Source of the DNA: Atrina japonica
Lineage: Eukaryota > Mollusca > Bivalvia > Pterioida > Pinnidae
DNA length: 64,000 nucleotides
Assembly: GCA_030159075.1 (NCBI GenBank)
Contig: BROG01000533.1
Location: 310,001 to 374,000 of the forward strand
Reading direction: 5' to 3'
The notes under the pieces were generated by a model. It made no database searches. It was given only the letters and a program-made list of their open reading frames with translations, and was not told the DNA's origin. Every line of letters begins with the position of its first letter. Within the stretch, counting starts at the first letter, position 1. Shown here in pieces: positions 39,201-47,296 of this stretch. The position numbers were made by a program, and so were the translations under genes.

Positions 39201-40880
39201 ACTTTCAGTCAGTCAGGTGGTCTTGATTGTGAGGTTCCACTGTACTGATCAGACCACTTTCAGTCAGTCAGGTGGTCTTGATTGTGAGGTTCCACTGTAC
39301 TGATCAGACCACTTTGAGTCAGTCAGGTGGTCTTTATAGTGAGGTTCAACTGTACTAATTATATTGTTTCACAGTATTCAAACAGATATTCCTGATTTAA
39401 TAAAGAAATAATAATAGTACATATAGTATATCATCTGCTGGGAGGGGTTTAATCTTTCTATCAGCACTCAAACACAGAGGTGATCTCCACACTTGAAATA
39501 GGAAAAAAATAAATAAACATACACATTCGTTTTGAACATGTCATTTTTTCACTGTCACGTTTACAATGTTGCCCTCTCAACACTACAGGTAACACTATTA
39601 ACATTTGACAGTACTTTTTGTACTGTCTGTTTTAATCAACCAGTTAAAAATATTTTAACACCAATATACATGTTTGCAGCAAACGTTGACTAGAATATTG
39701 TACTTTTGTAGAAGACATAGGATTTTCATCTGTTCAGAGCTCGCTAGAGGAACACCAGCTTCCAGCCATGTTGAATAATCATGGACACCAGAAAGAATCA
39801 GTATCCGTTAGGTAAGTAGATTTGTGATGATGAGTCACAAGTGTGTAACATATTACATTGTATTCCACTAAAATGTGTCTGTTTACTTATCATGTTAATT
39901 TCAGAACTTCTAATACAGATAATTGTTGATCTATGTTAAATCAGAAGACACATTAAGAAAACAGATCTTTTAGTAAAATAAAATTAGTTGCTGCTTTTAG
40001 GTTTATTACTCAAATGACATTTCTTGCTTTGTAAACAAAAAGTTGAAATTAAATTTAGAATTTTTTTCTGCAACAGAGAAAGAGAAAATCGTCCATTAAG
40101 TGGAAGGAGTGAAAAGCAGTATAGCTCTCGTCCTAATTCTGGTAGAAATGTTACCGTGGTTACAACAAGTATTACCCCAGTCAAATTATCACGGAAAGAT
40201 TTGCGTCTGATGACGGAGGAAGAAGTTATCGTTCGGAGGTCTAATCTCAGTACAAGTCAACACAGTGTGGGATCGCCACCACCACCTAATGGTATGCTGC
40301 CATCTTAGTCTCTCCATCTGTGCGTTGACTTTCCTTGTCATCTCTCTAACACTTTCATTCCTTCACCGATTTTGATGGTCCATAGATTCAGTACCAATAT
40401 ACCTTGGATAAGTTTGACAATGACCTGTGTCCTTTTAACTAAAATTAATATTTTCAAAGTTCACTTTGGACATATCTTGTATCATTAGTGGTACTCTTGT
40501 TTTCTTGTTTTACCATTCAGTAAATATTCAAGCTCTTGTAAGTCATATTTTCATTGGTTGAACAGTACACACCTACAAGAGGTCACATGTATATGACTCC
40601 ATAACGTGTTTCATTATATCCTCTAGGCGACTTATCAGAAAATGGGAGCAATAAGAGATTTTTAATGAGGTTGGGTGTTTTCTATCTTACAATTAATCTA
40701 AATTTGTTTCTATTTATATGATGGGTGTGACGGCTGCAGGCACTCAAGTTCACTTCCGTCATATGTTAATAATTGTAACGTAACCATTATTGGTACTGAT
40801 TAAGTCAATGTATACAATTTATTTTTTCATTCTCAGATTCATTAGATTCAGCAGGTGGCAGCAACAATCCCTGGAGTTGA
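1722..40880 (+). CDS. KIF27: KIF27-type kinesin (Costal-2/KIF7/KIF27 family), 29 exons, 5' end outside window
   Basis: Kinesin-4-related motor-like protein of the KIF27/KIF7/Costal-2 family, which acts at cilia and, in some lineages, in Hedgehog signalling. Exons: 1722-1817, 2546-2667, 2965-3066, 3819-3899, 4944-5068, 5833-5968, 6800-6883, 8053-8139, 9705-9824, 15482-15604, 16707-16909, 17949-18073, 18346-18505, 19838-19934, 20279-20382, 21784-21795, 23884-23991, 25290-25389, 26111-26253, 28216-28312, 30141-30245, 30928-31142, 31440-31551, 35718-35855, 37460-37647, 38089-38192, 39712-39811, 40077-40291, 40837-40880. All junction phases agree and give 1147 codons plus TGA. Only the last third of the motor is present (VDLAGSER onward); the ATP-binding P-loop and SSRSH are missing to the left. 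A long coiled coil and a [11 protein letters not shown] tail follow, as in vertebrate KIF27 (about 1400 residues). The coiled-coil and tail similarity favours KIF27 over KIF7. An invertebrate may carry a single pre-duplication ortholog, so KIF7/27 is equally acceptable. Confidence 0.93.
2230..2498 (+). repeat. Dispersed element, two copies in KIF27 introns
   Basis: About 260 bp beginning near ATAAGGTCAGGTCTGG and ending AAACACAGCTAATGATCC. The second copy, about 34500-34735, shares ACAAATAGTAAGG, CTAGGTTTCTCAAGCAATTT, AAGAATTGTTATG and the AAACACAGCTGATTGCCC end in the same order and strand. No coding capacity; class unknown. It ends just before exon 2546. Confidence 0.7.
3917..4129 (+). mobile_element. 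MITE of the 'gcccc...gcgaaa' family
   Basis: Inverted ends TATACAGGGAAATTTTCGCC and GGGCGAAAATAAGACTGTATA. Related copies with TATACCTGGAAATTTT-type ends: 8712-8936, 31816-32021, 36551-36780, 44628-44850, 57100-57302 (inverted) and 59170-59404. About 200-230 bp, no ORF. Confidence 0.7.
4195..4905 (+). mobile_element. Degenerate pogo/Tigger-like non-autonomous element
   Basis: The left end GTGACTCTCGATGACTCGAA and right part CTCGAAACCTCGAACTCTTG resemble opposing termini with 'CTCGAA' motifs typical of pogo-like elements. The boundaries are approximate and no transposase was found. Confidence 0.45.
4944..9824 (+). CDS. KIF27: KIF27 exons for the neck and first coiled-coil segments
   Basis: Five exons (4944-5068, 5833-5968, 6800-6883, 8053-8139, 9705-9824). 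They begin [19 protein letters not shown], equivalent to the post-motor helix of KIF27, and continue through [19 protein letters not shown] to [14 protein letters not shown] and ELQKALK. The composition (E, K, Q, L with heptad-like spacing) indicates coiled coil. The phase 2/1 junction at 5068/5833 makes an AG|A arginine codon; the others are phase 0. The last 45 coding bases of exon 4944-5068 are the first unit of a 65-bp tandem array that continues into the intron. Confidence 0.92.
5024..5665 (+). repeat. 65-bp tandem array founded on the exon 4944-5068 / intron junction
   Basis: About ten copies with starts near 5024, 5089, 5154, 5219, 5284, 5349, 5414 and 5479, then diverged copies. Each unit has 45 bases matching the exon end plus 20 intronic bases, so the donor GTTATCAG|GTAACTG is copied each time. 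The unit at 5414 matches the exonic unit (CACCAAATGAAGGCTTTAGA) better than its neighbours do. Confidence 0.95.
6507..6715 (+). repeat. 52-bp tandem repeat, four copies
   Basis: Units contain AAAATGAGGCTGATTGTGGC and TAACGTTTGACAATATTTGT. Wholly intronic, ending about 85 bases before exon 6800. Confidence 0.9.
8712..8936 (+). mobile_element. MITE, clearest copy of the 'gcccc...gcgaaa' family
   Basis: Ends TATACCTGGAAATTTTGGCC and GGGGCAAAAATTTCTAGGTA (then TACAGTA), i.e. inverted TATACCTRGAAATTTT. The TA at each end fits a TA target-site duplication. Inner landmarks are CATAGTCTCTTGGATGGCA and TCATCTGAGGACGAAAAT. Confidence 0.75.
10080..11218 (+). repeat. 50-bp minisatellite in KIF27 intron
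   Basis: About 22 copies of a unit containing CACATGTTAGCAATACACAC and ATGCTGAGACACGTGTATGT. Units vary in a GTGTGTGCACACAG segment that is itself nearly palindromic. ORFs across it in both strands are by-products. Confidence 0.95.
12280..12517 (+). mobile_element. TIR element of the CAGTGGAACCTGTCT family
   Basis: Left end ACAGTTGAACCTGTCTCAAA; right end ACAAGACAGGTTCCACT. Internal text alternates 'gtctcacaagacagg'. Relatives at 21361-21545, 46309-46470, 47297-47443 and 63463-63654. Confidence 0.7.
12671..12862 (+). mobile_element. Imperfect inverted-repeat element
   Basis: CACATTTGGACTCATCC and AAAGTCCACTGTCAGAATTT at the left are mirrored by GATTCTGACATTAGACTTTA and GAGTCTAAATGTGACC at the right. 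A related half copy lies at 19426-19490. Confidence 0.55.
13500..13708 (+). mobile_element. Putative MITE with inverted ends
   Basis: ATACTCATTTTAGCGATATT near the left end is mirrored by AACGCTAAAATATGAGTGTG at the right; it ends ...ACACATACAGTA. Single clear copy in the window. Confidence 0.5.
15172..15233. repeat. (AT)n microsatellite
   Basis: About 30 uninterrupted AT dinucleotides in a KIF27 intron, 250 bases before exon 15482. Confidence 0.97.
15482..16909 (+). CDS. KIF27: KIF27 exons for a serine-rich linker and the conserved [11 protein letters not shown] block
   Basis: Exons 15482-15604 and 16707-16909. The first encodes an acidic-then-basic linker ([20 protein letters not shown]) likely to be disordered. 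The second carries [11 protein letters not shown] followed by [15 protein letters not shown], matching a conserved block of vertebrate KIF27 (TSPPMYSLDRI...RSQMLL), then an acidic stretch (FDEDEN) and a glycine-rich end. The exon ends in phase 2 (CT) at a GTGAGT donor; the next base (A, 17949) completes leucine. The intron before this block (9825-15481) is the longest in the gene's 5' half, and I saw no further exon in it. Confidence 0.9.
16245..16370 (+). mobile_element. SINE-like molluscan element, degenerate copy
   Basis: AAGAATCTTTCACTTAGTAT, AGCTGTAGGTGAAGTGCTG, TTTTTACCTATGCTAAGAAC, CATTGCAGTGAAAA and TGTGACAC occur in the same order as in copies at 19135-19260 and 43793-43890, and inverted at 38195-38365. 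A fragment lies at about 18245-18300. I recognise this as a widespread repeat of mollusc genomes but do not assign a family name. Confidence 0.6.
17949..20382 (+). CDS. KIF27: KIF27 middle coiled-coil exons
   Basis: Exons 17949-18073, 18346-18505, 19838-19934 and 20279-20382. They begin with a basic, asparagine-rich low-complexity segment ([12 protein letters not shown]), then run into coiled coil with [20 protein letters not shown] and [20 protein letters not shown]. The latter is nearly identical to vertebrate KIF27 (MKEDLIKELIKTG). Phases 1/2, 2/1, 0 and 2 join without gaps. The exon 20279-20382 ends in CA at a GTAAGT donor, one codon position before the 12-nt microexon. Confidence 0.92.
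19135..19260 (+). mobile_element. SINE-like molluscan element copy
   Basis: CCAAGAATTTTTCTCTGATG, GGAGATGTCAACAGCTTTAG, GTGAAGTGCCACAAATTTTG, CGTGCTATGGACTGACACCA and TGTGACA. Same family and orientation as 16245-16370. Confidence 0.65.
20959..21095. mobile_element. Short element with long terminal inverted repeats
   Basis: ATTAAAAACTGATCTCTCAC and CTCCTGTTTTCTGATAT at the left mirror ATATCAGAAAACAGGAG and GATGAGAGATCGGTTTTTAA at the right, including 17 perfect bases. A longer relative with the same ends lies at about 24058-24460, and a single end at 40605-40675. Confidence 0.8.
21361..21545 (+). mobile_element. TIR element, 'gaccac...gacaggttccactgta' type, left end worn
   Basis: GTCTTTAAAGACCACTCTC ... 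CTCAAGACAGGTTCCACTGTA. The right end matches the CAGTGGAACCTGTCT family inverted; the left end is eroded. Confidence 0.6.
21784..21795 (+). CDS. KIF27: KIF27 12-nt microexon adding LKKQ to the coiled coil
   Basis: The 12 bases GTTGAAGAAGCA lie between a strong acceptor (long pyrimidine tract ending ATTCCTAG) and a strong donor (GTGAGT). Entry phase (CA|G) and exit phase (CA|A) are the same, so inclusion or skipping both keep the frame. Skipping gives KLKLQQEYRKK, which aligns gap-free with vertebrate KIF27; inclusion inserts LKKQ. It is therefore most likely an alternative cassette microexon. Evidence is splice-site quality and phase only; there is no transcript support here. Confidence 0.62.
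22463..22552. repeat. (TG)n microsatellite
   Basis: Interrupted TG/TGCG run in the intron downstream of the 12-nt microexon. Confidence 0.95.
22800..23290 (+). repeat. Degenerate tandem array rich in AGATCT/AGATCY
   Basis: Recurring GTGGAGTACTTAATAGATCC, ATGAGTCCATGGTGCAGT and GTCAACAGATCTTAG blocks, roughly 120 bp per higher-order unit with shorter sub-units. Intronic. Confidence 0.85.
23884..28312 (+). CDS. KIF27: KIF27 coiled-coil exons up to the [11 protein letters not shown] segment
   Basis: Exons 23884-23991, 25290-25389, 26111-26253 and 28216-28312. They encode [55 protein letters not shown] and [17 protein letters not shown]; the family equivalents are EFRKKMDAAK and KLDEQKKWLDEEVEK. 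The third exon ends ...[10 protein letters not shown] plus AT at a GTAGGT donor, equivalent to the vertebrate KGSFGSI step. G at 28216 completes ATG. Without splicing, the frame meets TAG directly at the donor. The end of exon 26111-26253 is the founder unit of a 38-bp tandem array in the intron. Confidence 0.92.
24058..24460. mobile_element. Long-TIR element, ~400 bp
   Basis: TTTAAAACTGATCTCTGATT and CACATTTTCTGATATGTCG at the left are mirrored by GATATCAGAAAATGAGAGGG and ATCAGAGATTGGTTTTTAAT at the right. Inner mirrored segment: CTAGGGGTCACAT and ATGTGACCCCTAG. Same family as 20959-21095. Confidence 0.75.
24540..25175 (+). repeat. 41-bp minisatellite
   Basis: About 15 copies of a unit with ATGTGTATGTACATGTGTAG and GTGAATTAATAAGTGAATTA, varying TAAG/GAG and TATATA/TATGTA. 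Intronic, ending about 115 bases before exon 25290. Confidence 0.95.
25500..25678 (+). mobile_element. TIR element with 'ggtctttatagggaggtggtc' interior
   Basis: TA then CAGTGTAACTTGCATATAAC at the left; GCAGATTTTACTG then TA at the right. TA flanks both ends. The interior relates to the 55417-55594 and 60411-60588 elements. Confidence 0.7.
26226..27662 (+). repeat. 38-bp tandem array founded on the exon 26111-26253 / intron junction
   Basis: About 37 copies. The first unit covers the last coding bases (AATGGATCATTTCCTCCAAT, encoding NGSFPPIQ) and the donor AAAT|GTAGGT. Nearly every unit repeats CATTTCCTC, AATACAAATGTAGGTTTT. The array fills most of the intron after the exon, decaying toward 27660. 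Confidence 0.96.
28690..28960 (+). mobile_element. Dispersed element with duplicated 'ggagcataactctcaaacc' segment
   Basis: GGAGCATAACTTTCAAACCA at about 28740 recurs as GGAGCATAACTCTCAAACCA at about 28900. Both are followed by ATAATTTCATCAAACTTCAT and CAAGTCAA/CACGTCAA. The GC-rich CCCTCGCGAGG palindrome at about 28680 stands out from its surroundings. I recognise the motif from bivalve genomes. Confidence 0.55.
29183..30097. mobile_element. ~915-bp element bounded by 15-bp perfect inverted repeats
   Basis: TCTGGTTCTCAGACA at 29183-29197 and TGTCTGAGAACCAGA at 30083-30097, with matching A-rich outer flanks (AAAAAAATA). It ends 43 bases before exon 30141. It contains no convincing transposase, so it is probably non-autonomous. 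Confidence 0.6.
30141..31551 (+). CDS. KIF27: KIF27 coiled-coil exons including a GC-AG intron
   Basis: Exons 30141-30245, 30928-31142 and 31440-31551. They encode [79 protein letters not shown] and DAAIEYK, all collinear with vertebrate KIF27 (LRSSQALN, EALEAAIEY). The 31142/31440 junction only keeps frame and homology if exon 30928-31142 ends in CG at a GC donor (GCAAGT); A at 31440 then completes CGA (Arg). No GT donor in the vicinity gives an open frame. The intron 31143-31439 is therefore a GC-AG intron. Confidence 0.9.
30272..30540 (+). repeat. Degenerate ~30-bp repeat
   Basis: Repeated GGCAATATCAATGTCTCAAG and ATATCTTGAGGCAATAT blocks starting about 27 bases after the exon 30141-30245 donor. 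Confidence 0.8.
32506..32979. mobile_element. 474-bp TIR element with TA flanks
   Basis: TA|CAGTGAAATCTTGTTATCTC at the left; GATAATGAGATTCCACTG|TA at the right. The interior has TCGAAATTCCGGTTATGTC and other 'a wall of tcaaa' motifs typical of pogo-like elements, but no transposase ORF. Confidence 0.75.
33841..33921 (+). repeat. 21-bp tandem repeat, four copies
   Basis: Unit GATGTGTGTGATATAACAATC. Because 21 is divisible by three, both strands show repetitive ORFs; these are not genes. Confidence 0.95.
35718..38192 (+). CDS. KIF27: KIF27 distal coiled-coil exons
   Basis: Exons 35718-35855, 37460-37647 and 38089-38192. They encode [54 protein letters not shown] and [20 protein letters not shown]. 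These match vertebrate KIF27 segments ([48 protein letters not shown]). This is the best-conserved part of the tail and the strongest evidence for KIF27 identity. Junction phases 0, 2/1 and 1/2 agree. The last donor (38193) is followed within about ten bases by a SINE-like repeat. Confidence 0.94.
36280..36457. mobile_element. 178-bp TIR element
   Basis: CAGTAAAACCTCATTATACT at the left; CATTATAAAGAGATTTTACTG at the right, inverted CAGTAAAAYCTC. G-rich stretch (GGGGGGAAGG) just before the right end. Confidence 0.7.
38195..38365 (-). mobile_element. SINE-like molluscan element next to a KIF27 donor
   Basis: Reverse copy of the 16245/19135/43793 family: TGTCCTTCGGTTGAGACAG, CTGTGTCACAGTAGGTGTAG, AAGAACCCTCACTGCTCAAT, GTTGACGTCTCCAAATGAGT and ending GGGATGTTAAACAAC. 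It starts about two bases after the donor GT at 38193. Confidence 0.75.
38650..39356 (+). repeat. TIR element whose right end is amplified into a ~55-bp satellite
   Basis: Element 38650-38839: CAGTAGAACCTCGCCTAAAG at the left and GTGAGGTTCCACTGTA at the right. The last 55-59 bases (CTGATCAGACCACTTTSAGT, AGGTGGTCTTGATTGTGAGG, TTCCACTGTA) then repeat about nine more times to 39356. Intronic, between exons 38192 and 39712. Confidence 0.9.
39712..40880 (+). CDS. KIF27: KIF27 C-terminal tail exons and stop codon
   Basis: Exons 39712-39811, 40077-40291 and 40837-40880. The middle one carries the terminal motif [14 protein letters not shown] and VRRSNLS, equivalent to vertebrate VTPVKLCRKELRQI and LRRSSLG. 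The last exon encodes [14 protein letters not shown] and stops at TGA 40878-40880. If intron 40292-40836 is retained, translation instead runs NGMLPS and stops at TAG 40306-40308, giving a slightly different C-terminus. The spliced form is preferred because the acceptor TTCTCAG at 40836 is good and ADS-type residues recur at the vertebrate end. Confidence 0.88.
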
Positions 40881-41481
40881 AGCAAGCTTGCCAATTTGGA
40901 TCAGGAAATCCAAACTATGTGTTCATAATGAGTATATACAGTGTAAATCCAGATTGGTGCTGATCTAGTGCTGTGTTAAATCAGATCTTTATACACTTCA
41001 GCATTATCGGAATTAGGGCAGCTTTTCACCAAATGTTGTAAATTGGTTAGCAGTCAATTGTATTTGACAGTTTAATGGTAAATTTACAAATCACCAATTT
41101 ACGAACACTTGTGAAATACTGTTCAGATGTTGAAAGTCCGACACCTATGTCCATTTTATGAAATATTTGACATAAATAAGTGATCGTCATGGTAAAAGAG
41201 TAATTCACATGCATCAAATTTGACAAATTTTTACATTTATTTGGACCAATTTTTTTGTTAATGTCAGGTAAATGTTTACCTGTATTTTATATGAAACATT
41301 CCAGTGCTATAAGTTTTGGTTCAGGTTGCTTTTTTATATGAGGTCAGAAATCACATGGGGAGGAGGGGAAGGTTGGGGGTCTGTATCATGTTCAGACATT
41401 CTTCTGTGACAAGTCATTTATTTATTTTATTTACAGCTACTACATAAAATAACAGCACTATTACAAGCTCTTATAGACCTT

Positions 41482-41566
41482 TAGTCATTCACTCCTGAAA
41501 GAATATTTGGACTGGTCTAAGTCATTGATTTACGGAACAGTCCATTGTTTTTAGGGGTTGATGATT
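41482..41566 (+). mobile_element. ~90-bp MITE ('cattcacccctaaa' family) in the KIF27 3' region
   Basis: TCATTCACTCCTGAAAGAAT ... GGACTGGTCTAAGTCATTGA ... CATTGTTTTTAGGGGTTGATG. Further copies: 49140-49228, 49870-49952, 52452-52541 (+), and 61822-61918, 62823-62912 (-). The ends are inverted (AACTCATTCACCCCTAAA / TTAGGGGTTGATGAGTTA). Confidence 0.8.
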
Positions 41567-43792
41567 TCCAGAATTACATGGAGTAGAAGCATATGTTGTA
41601 CATATAAGCAGTTTATCCTACATTGCTACAGGTTAAACCAAAGAGAAAAATTGTAAACTTGTTTTACGACAATTATCTGGGGTTATTTATAGCACTATGC
41701 ATGTATTCAAGTTAAGAGAAAAGTCTTTAGGAATTCAAGAGAGAAACAAGTGCGGATAACAATCAACATAAAATCATTTGTTAACACATAAACTTATACA
41801 AACTGAATCAAACAGCACTGACATACCAGGTACTGCGATATATCTGAAATGCTTAAGTTGGTTCTCTAAAAGATTCTTTATTTCAAAAGTTGAAAGTTTT
41901 ATTTAGTGTTTTTATTGAAGGCTTGTAACTGTCTGTTATATTTTGATTGTGATTTTTATGAGAGTATGTATGTTTCCTTCATACTGTAAACTTGTGGAAA
42001 ATTCACTGGTTAGTTGTAATTTTGTGATATGTTAACCCAACAATGAGGGCACTTGTTTGTATGTAAACACTTGAGCCAAAATGGAGAATTATCGTGAAGT
42101 TTATAACACCATGAAACTATGCAAAAGTCCAAACAAAGCTACTCATATGTATAAGATACATAGAGGAATGACTCTCCAAGACAGGAAGATAACTTTATAG
42201 TGTATTTTGTTCATTACTTTTTCCTTTGCCAATCTATCTTGTGATATTACAGAACTGTGGTGACATGTAGGTTAGCTTACGACATGTACAAGTGCTATGT
42301 CAGTCAACACATGACGGGTGGCAGAAAGTGTGTTTAAAACAGATAAACAAACCATTGTTGTTAGTATTTAGAGAAGAGGAGGGGGATTAAAATAATTTAT
42401 CAACTTGTTTTGAAGGTCATCTCCATTTCAAGAGTACTTTTGTTAGTCAGATTACCTGAATACTAAGCCAACATTTACACAATGGTAACTTATCTTGTTT
42501 TACTTGTCACCAAGATGAAGATGACTTTGTTGAATGTGTTTACTGAAAACAGCAGTATCATCCCTTTTTTTTTTCTTAAATTCTGATATACGTGGAATTT
42601 GTTTTGCACTTTTAAATATAAAAAGATGCTTCAAGAAAACAGTGTTGATGCATATCAATCAAATATTTGTAAAATAATAGTCTTGTAACAGTTTGTTCTC
42701 TGTGTGTAATTGTATATAATACATTCCAATCTGTTATATATTTATCTGTAGTTTTAAACACTAATGTATTGAGAATGTTTATTGAATAACAATTTCTAAC
42801 ACATAACAGTCCAAAAAATTGTTTATCTGTAATATTAGGTGTTTTCTTTTTGTTTTTACTTTCATTTCATATATCTCACCTGCAAAAACAGCTTTGAAGG
42901 TTATTTTTGTATGTGTTTTCACCCCTTTTTAATTTTTTTTTTTGGGGGGGGGGGGGTCACCTGAGTGAGATGAATGAACTGTTGTGACCTGTTACTGAGT
43001 GTTTCATGTGCCCAACTTTTGAACATTTTTATATCTTTTAAAAACTTATGTATGTAGCATCTCTATGGTAACAATCAATGTGAATTTCTTACAAAGAGAA
43101 TTCACAGGATTTGTAGAAGGGACAGGAACTCAGATGACAGATAGGACCCTAACAGCATCTTGAAATTTTACTATGAGTCTTTGTGGCAGGTAGAAATCAA
43201 AAGTTGTCAACTCCAAGGAGTATCTAAAGTCAAGGTCATACTATATTAATACATATAGTAAACTAAAACTTTGGTCAAGGTCATGCTATACACACAGTAA
43301 CTTGAAATAAGCTTGTTTATAAGTGAATGCTCTTCTTGTAGTTTTTTCCAGATGTTTAATTTCTGGTTAATGTTTAAAGGTAGATGAATTTATATTTATT
43401 CTTAACAGCATTTCATGAATGCATAATAATACTTAATCTCTTGGACTTCTTTGTGTATATGTAATGTACTGGTATTTTTAATTATATATGACGGATAAAC
43501 CGTTATCTGGACAAGAACTTTGCTCAATTAAATTTAACATTGACTAAATATGATCTTACTACTTACATATTCTGTGATATTTTATTTATGCTAATTATTA
43601 GAATATTTGCATATTCTCAGTACTACTTATACATGTTATACAACACTAACTGAGTAGATATATCGTTGAGAAAGATGACTTCTTTACTACATGATTTTTT
43701 TTTTATCTTTTTCGCAGATCTGATCTGTGGTTTGTTTTGGGTTGTTTTTTTTCTTTGTTTTTTTACTTTTGTTTTGGATCTACCAAGAATTT

Positions 43793-43890
43793 TTCACTTA
43801 TATACAGAGATGTCTGCAGGTTAGGTGAAGTCACAGTGCTACAAATTTTGACCTGTGCTATGGACTGATGCCATTATTATGTCACATAGT
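43793..43890 (+). mobile_element. SINE-like molluscan element copy in intergenic region
   Basis: AAGAATTTTTCACTTATATA, AGAGATGTCTGCAGGTTAGG, TACAAATTTTGACCTGTGCT, ATGGACTGATGCCATTA. Same family as 16245-16370 and the reverse copy 38195-38365. Confidence 0.65.
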
Positions 43891-46800
43891 TAATGACATG
43901 CTAGTTGACAGAATTTTGAAAAAAATATAAAAGTACCGTACGCAAAGGATAATAACAGGTCATTTAGCCTTTTGTCACATATGCTAATTATAGATTTGTC
44001 ATTCTGTCGGTTCATGTTGTTGTGAAAGTTTGTCTGTAAGCTGAAGTGACACATAAGGATATTTCTAAAAATAAATCTCCCTGTTTAGTTGTTTAGTTCT
44101 TGATTTAGTATGTTTAATGTTTCTCAAGGTAAAACCAAGGTAGCCACTGTCTCATTTACTTTTATATAAGTTTTTTTTTATTTTTGCCATATCCCACTGA
44201 CCATAACCCAGTTTATCATGTCCTGTTGTTATATCTAGTGTGATTGTCATCTTCATTTTTACATCTCATTTTTATTTCGTCTTTGACATTTCATTTTTCT
44301 TGTTTTTGTGCTTTTTAGTGTTCAACAGATTTCTTCATGTTGTGGTATATTTATCGTATATTGTCTAGTTTTCAGTTCACTGGTTGTTAAGTCCATTGTT
44401 TATACTGTAATACACATAACCTTATGACAGATTTTCTTTTTGATATTGTCTTAGAAATAGGTAATTAATTTAGATGCCATCAGAATTCACATTTCATCCG
44501 TTCTATGCAGACACTACACTAATTTCATGTGAAAAATTTAACCTGATTTTGTATGGAAAAAAATTGATATAATCTCACATATTTTTCAATGTATTGGATC
44601 AATTAACATGAGATTTTGACAAAACTTTATGCATGGTAATTTTTGCCCCTGGTTTTTTTCTCCTTTTACGACAGGAAGCTTATTCGCCCTCTCTTAAATT
44701 TGCCATAATTCACCAGTCTCATGAATAGCATGCATATGCATGTTTCTAATGTCCAGCTAAAAAATTTCACATTCATTTTAAATTTGCCCTCTCATCTAAG
44801 GATGAAAATGGCGAAAAATAAATGAGAGCAAAAATTTGCAGGTATATAGTATTAAAGAATAAGAACTGGCTATGTATGTTGTGTAGAGAGCAGATATCAT
44901 GCTTGTATCTTTTCTTCACTAGCCATTGTCCTGACATTTCATGAAAGTATTGTCCAATTCACATATTGTGGTGGGGCAGAGTATCCTTTTGATTATCATA
45001 CTGTTAATTCTACTCACTTTTCAGTTATGACAGACTTTACAGGAAAAGCATTTTGTTACCAACAGGATAATCTTATGTATGATAACATTTAGGAACTATT
45101 ACTCAAGCCAATGGAATTTTAATATACATTTGTACTACCTAAAAATTTGAACTCGTCCTGGTCAAGAAAGGGTTCATGAAACTTATCCTCGTCAGGTTAT
45201 ATGTGTAGACCTGGTAAATCTGACTGTCCCATTTGTAAATGACGTACAACCTGTACAAGTACGCCAAACACAACTTTACTACTGTAGCTAGGAGGTAATA
45301 CATGTTTATTAGATCTGGTGATAACTTATCCGTCCAATGAGTTGACTGCATTCAAACCTTGCTGAAACCTGAGTATGTTTTGTTTTTAAAACATGTCAAA
45401 GATCTAATGGAAACAGGGGTATGTATCATGTGTATATATATAATATTCTTAGTGGTAGGTTTTATTTCAAAGTGTCCACATAATGATAACTTTTTACTTT
45501 TGCATGTCCAAGGTTGGATAGCTCCAGCTTGGAGGTCAGTGAATTTAACATGTTAAAATTTAAGTAACTCAAAGTTGGGAGTCTGGATTTTACATATCAG
45601 AAGTAGGGTAGCTCCCATCCTAGAGATCTGACACCATCTCATTTGGGTTCAATTCATGGTTGACTGATGTAGGATTATTTTAGTCAGATTTAGACACTCG
45701 TTCTCATTAGGGCCAGAGAACTGTGTACATGTGTTCAGCATATATGACATTAATCAGATTGATAAAGAAATTTATATTGCTATAGTAACTGCTCATGGTT
45801 GACCATGTTATGAGGATTATGATATTGTGGCTAGTGTGTTCACTTTTATACAGTATCTAAATTATAGTCATTTTTAACTTAGAAGTGTCTTATATAATCC
45901 ATAATCATTAGATATTTATAGCTTCATTATCATACAGTTTAAAGTATTTATCACTTTTGGGTTATTTTTTTTTTTTTTTCGCAGGTTTGTCCTATTGTTT
46001 TCTATGTAAAATAATATCTAATTTGAAAAAAAATATATTATGATGGCATTCTAAAGCTTGTTTTAATGCAGTTTTAAATCATTCAGCAGAAAACAATACG
46101 TTTTTTTTTTTAATTTTGTTCAACTTGTGGGTCTTAACTGGGGAGCGGGGATGCAATATTTTTTGAAATATTTTAGGTATTTTTTTTCATCTCAGATCTT
46201 TTAAGTAATAATACATACATGAAGTTTAGAACCCCAAAGAAAATTCAGCTGAAACAATGTATTTTTAAGTAAACATAAACCATCGTGATTTTATATATCA
46301 AACTGATACAGTGAAACTTGTCTTAAGAGACCACTTGTCTTGTGATATCACATTCTGAGAACCACCCCGTTCGATAATCCTTTTGATATAACCTCTTTTA
46401 AGGGACCACATGTCTTGAGAAACCACTTTTGAGTGACAAATGAGCGGTCTTCTGAGGCAGGTTCCTTGTAAACTTTCTCTCACTGTGGGTGTTGATATCA
46501 AGTAAAGCAGTTGAGAAATCAAATTTACTTCATAATTTTGAAAAAATATTTTATTTTACACAGAAATAGAAAAAATCAGAAGTGACATACTTTTGGCTCC
46601 TTCCTCATGCTACTTTTTTAGTTCACTTTTGGGGGATAGATTACTACAAACATGTGTCTCTACAGAATGGTCCAAAGGAAATTTTATATTCTGTATGGTT
46701 GTTTAATTTCATGGGGAGAATATTTTGCGTTTTTTTTTATTGGAACTTATCCACGTATATTAAATTTCATGTAAGATTAGTTACAAATTGTCTTTCTGAT

Positions 46801-47296
46801 ACTTCATAAGTGTAAGGCATTATATTCACGGGTATTTAATTTCGCAAAATTTTCTTTGACCGTGAATGTAGCAAAATTATATCCCCCATGAATGAAAGCA
46901 ACTTTACATCAAGCTTATTAATTGCTTGTTAATTTGTTGCTGGAGCACAATAGTTGTTTTTCAGTGGAATACATCAGTTCAATTTTTTAAGAGTGAATAT
47001 GCTTTGGTTTTCTTTAAAAAAAAACCAAACACTTACCAGAGAACACAGAACCACAGACACAAATTGGTTGGTAAATAAAATATTTTTGCAAAACATTCAT
47101 GTTGAACACCAGAGGTTTTCAATTTGGTAAATATGGCCACATTACAGTGGATTTGGAATATATTGTAGGCATCATTTTTTTCTTAGAACTAAGATTTAAA
47201 AACTGACTGCCACCGTGTAATTGAAAAATTGTTGAATGTGGGGTAAAACACCATTCAAAACGACAACAAAGATCACGGCTTAATATTGTGTTTTGG

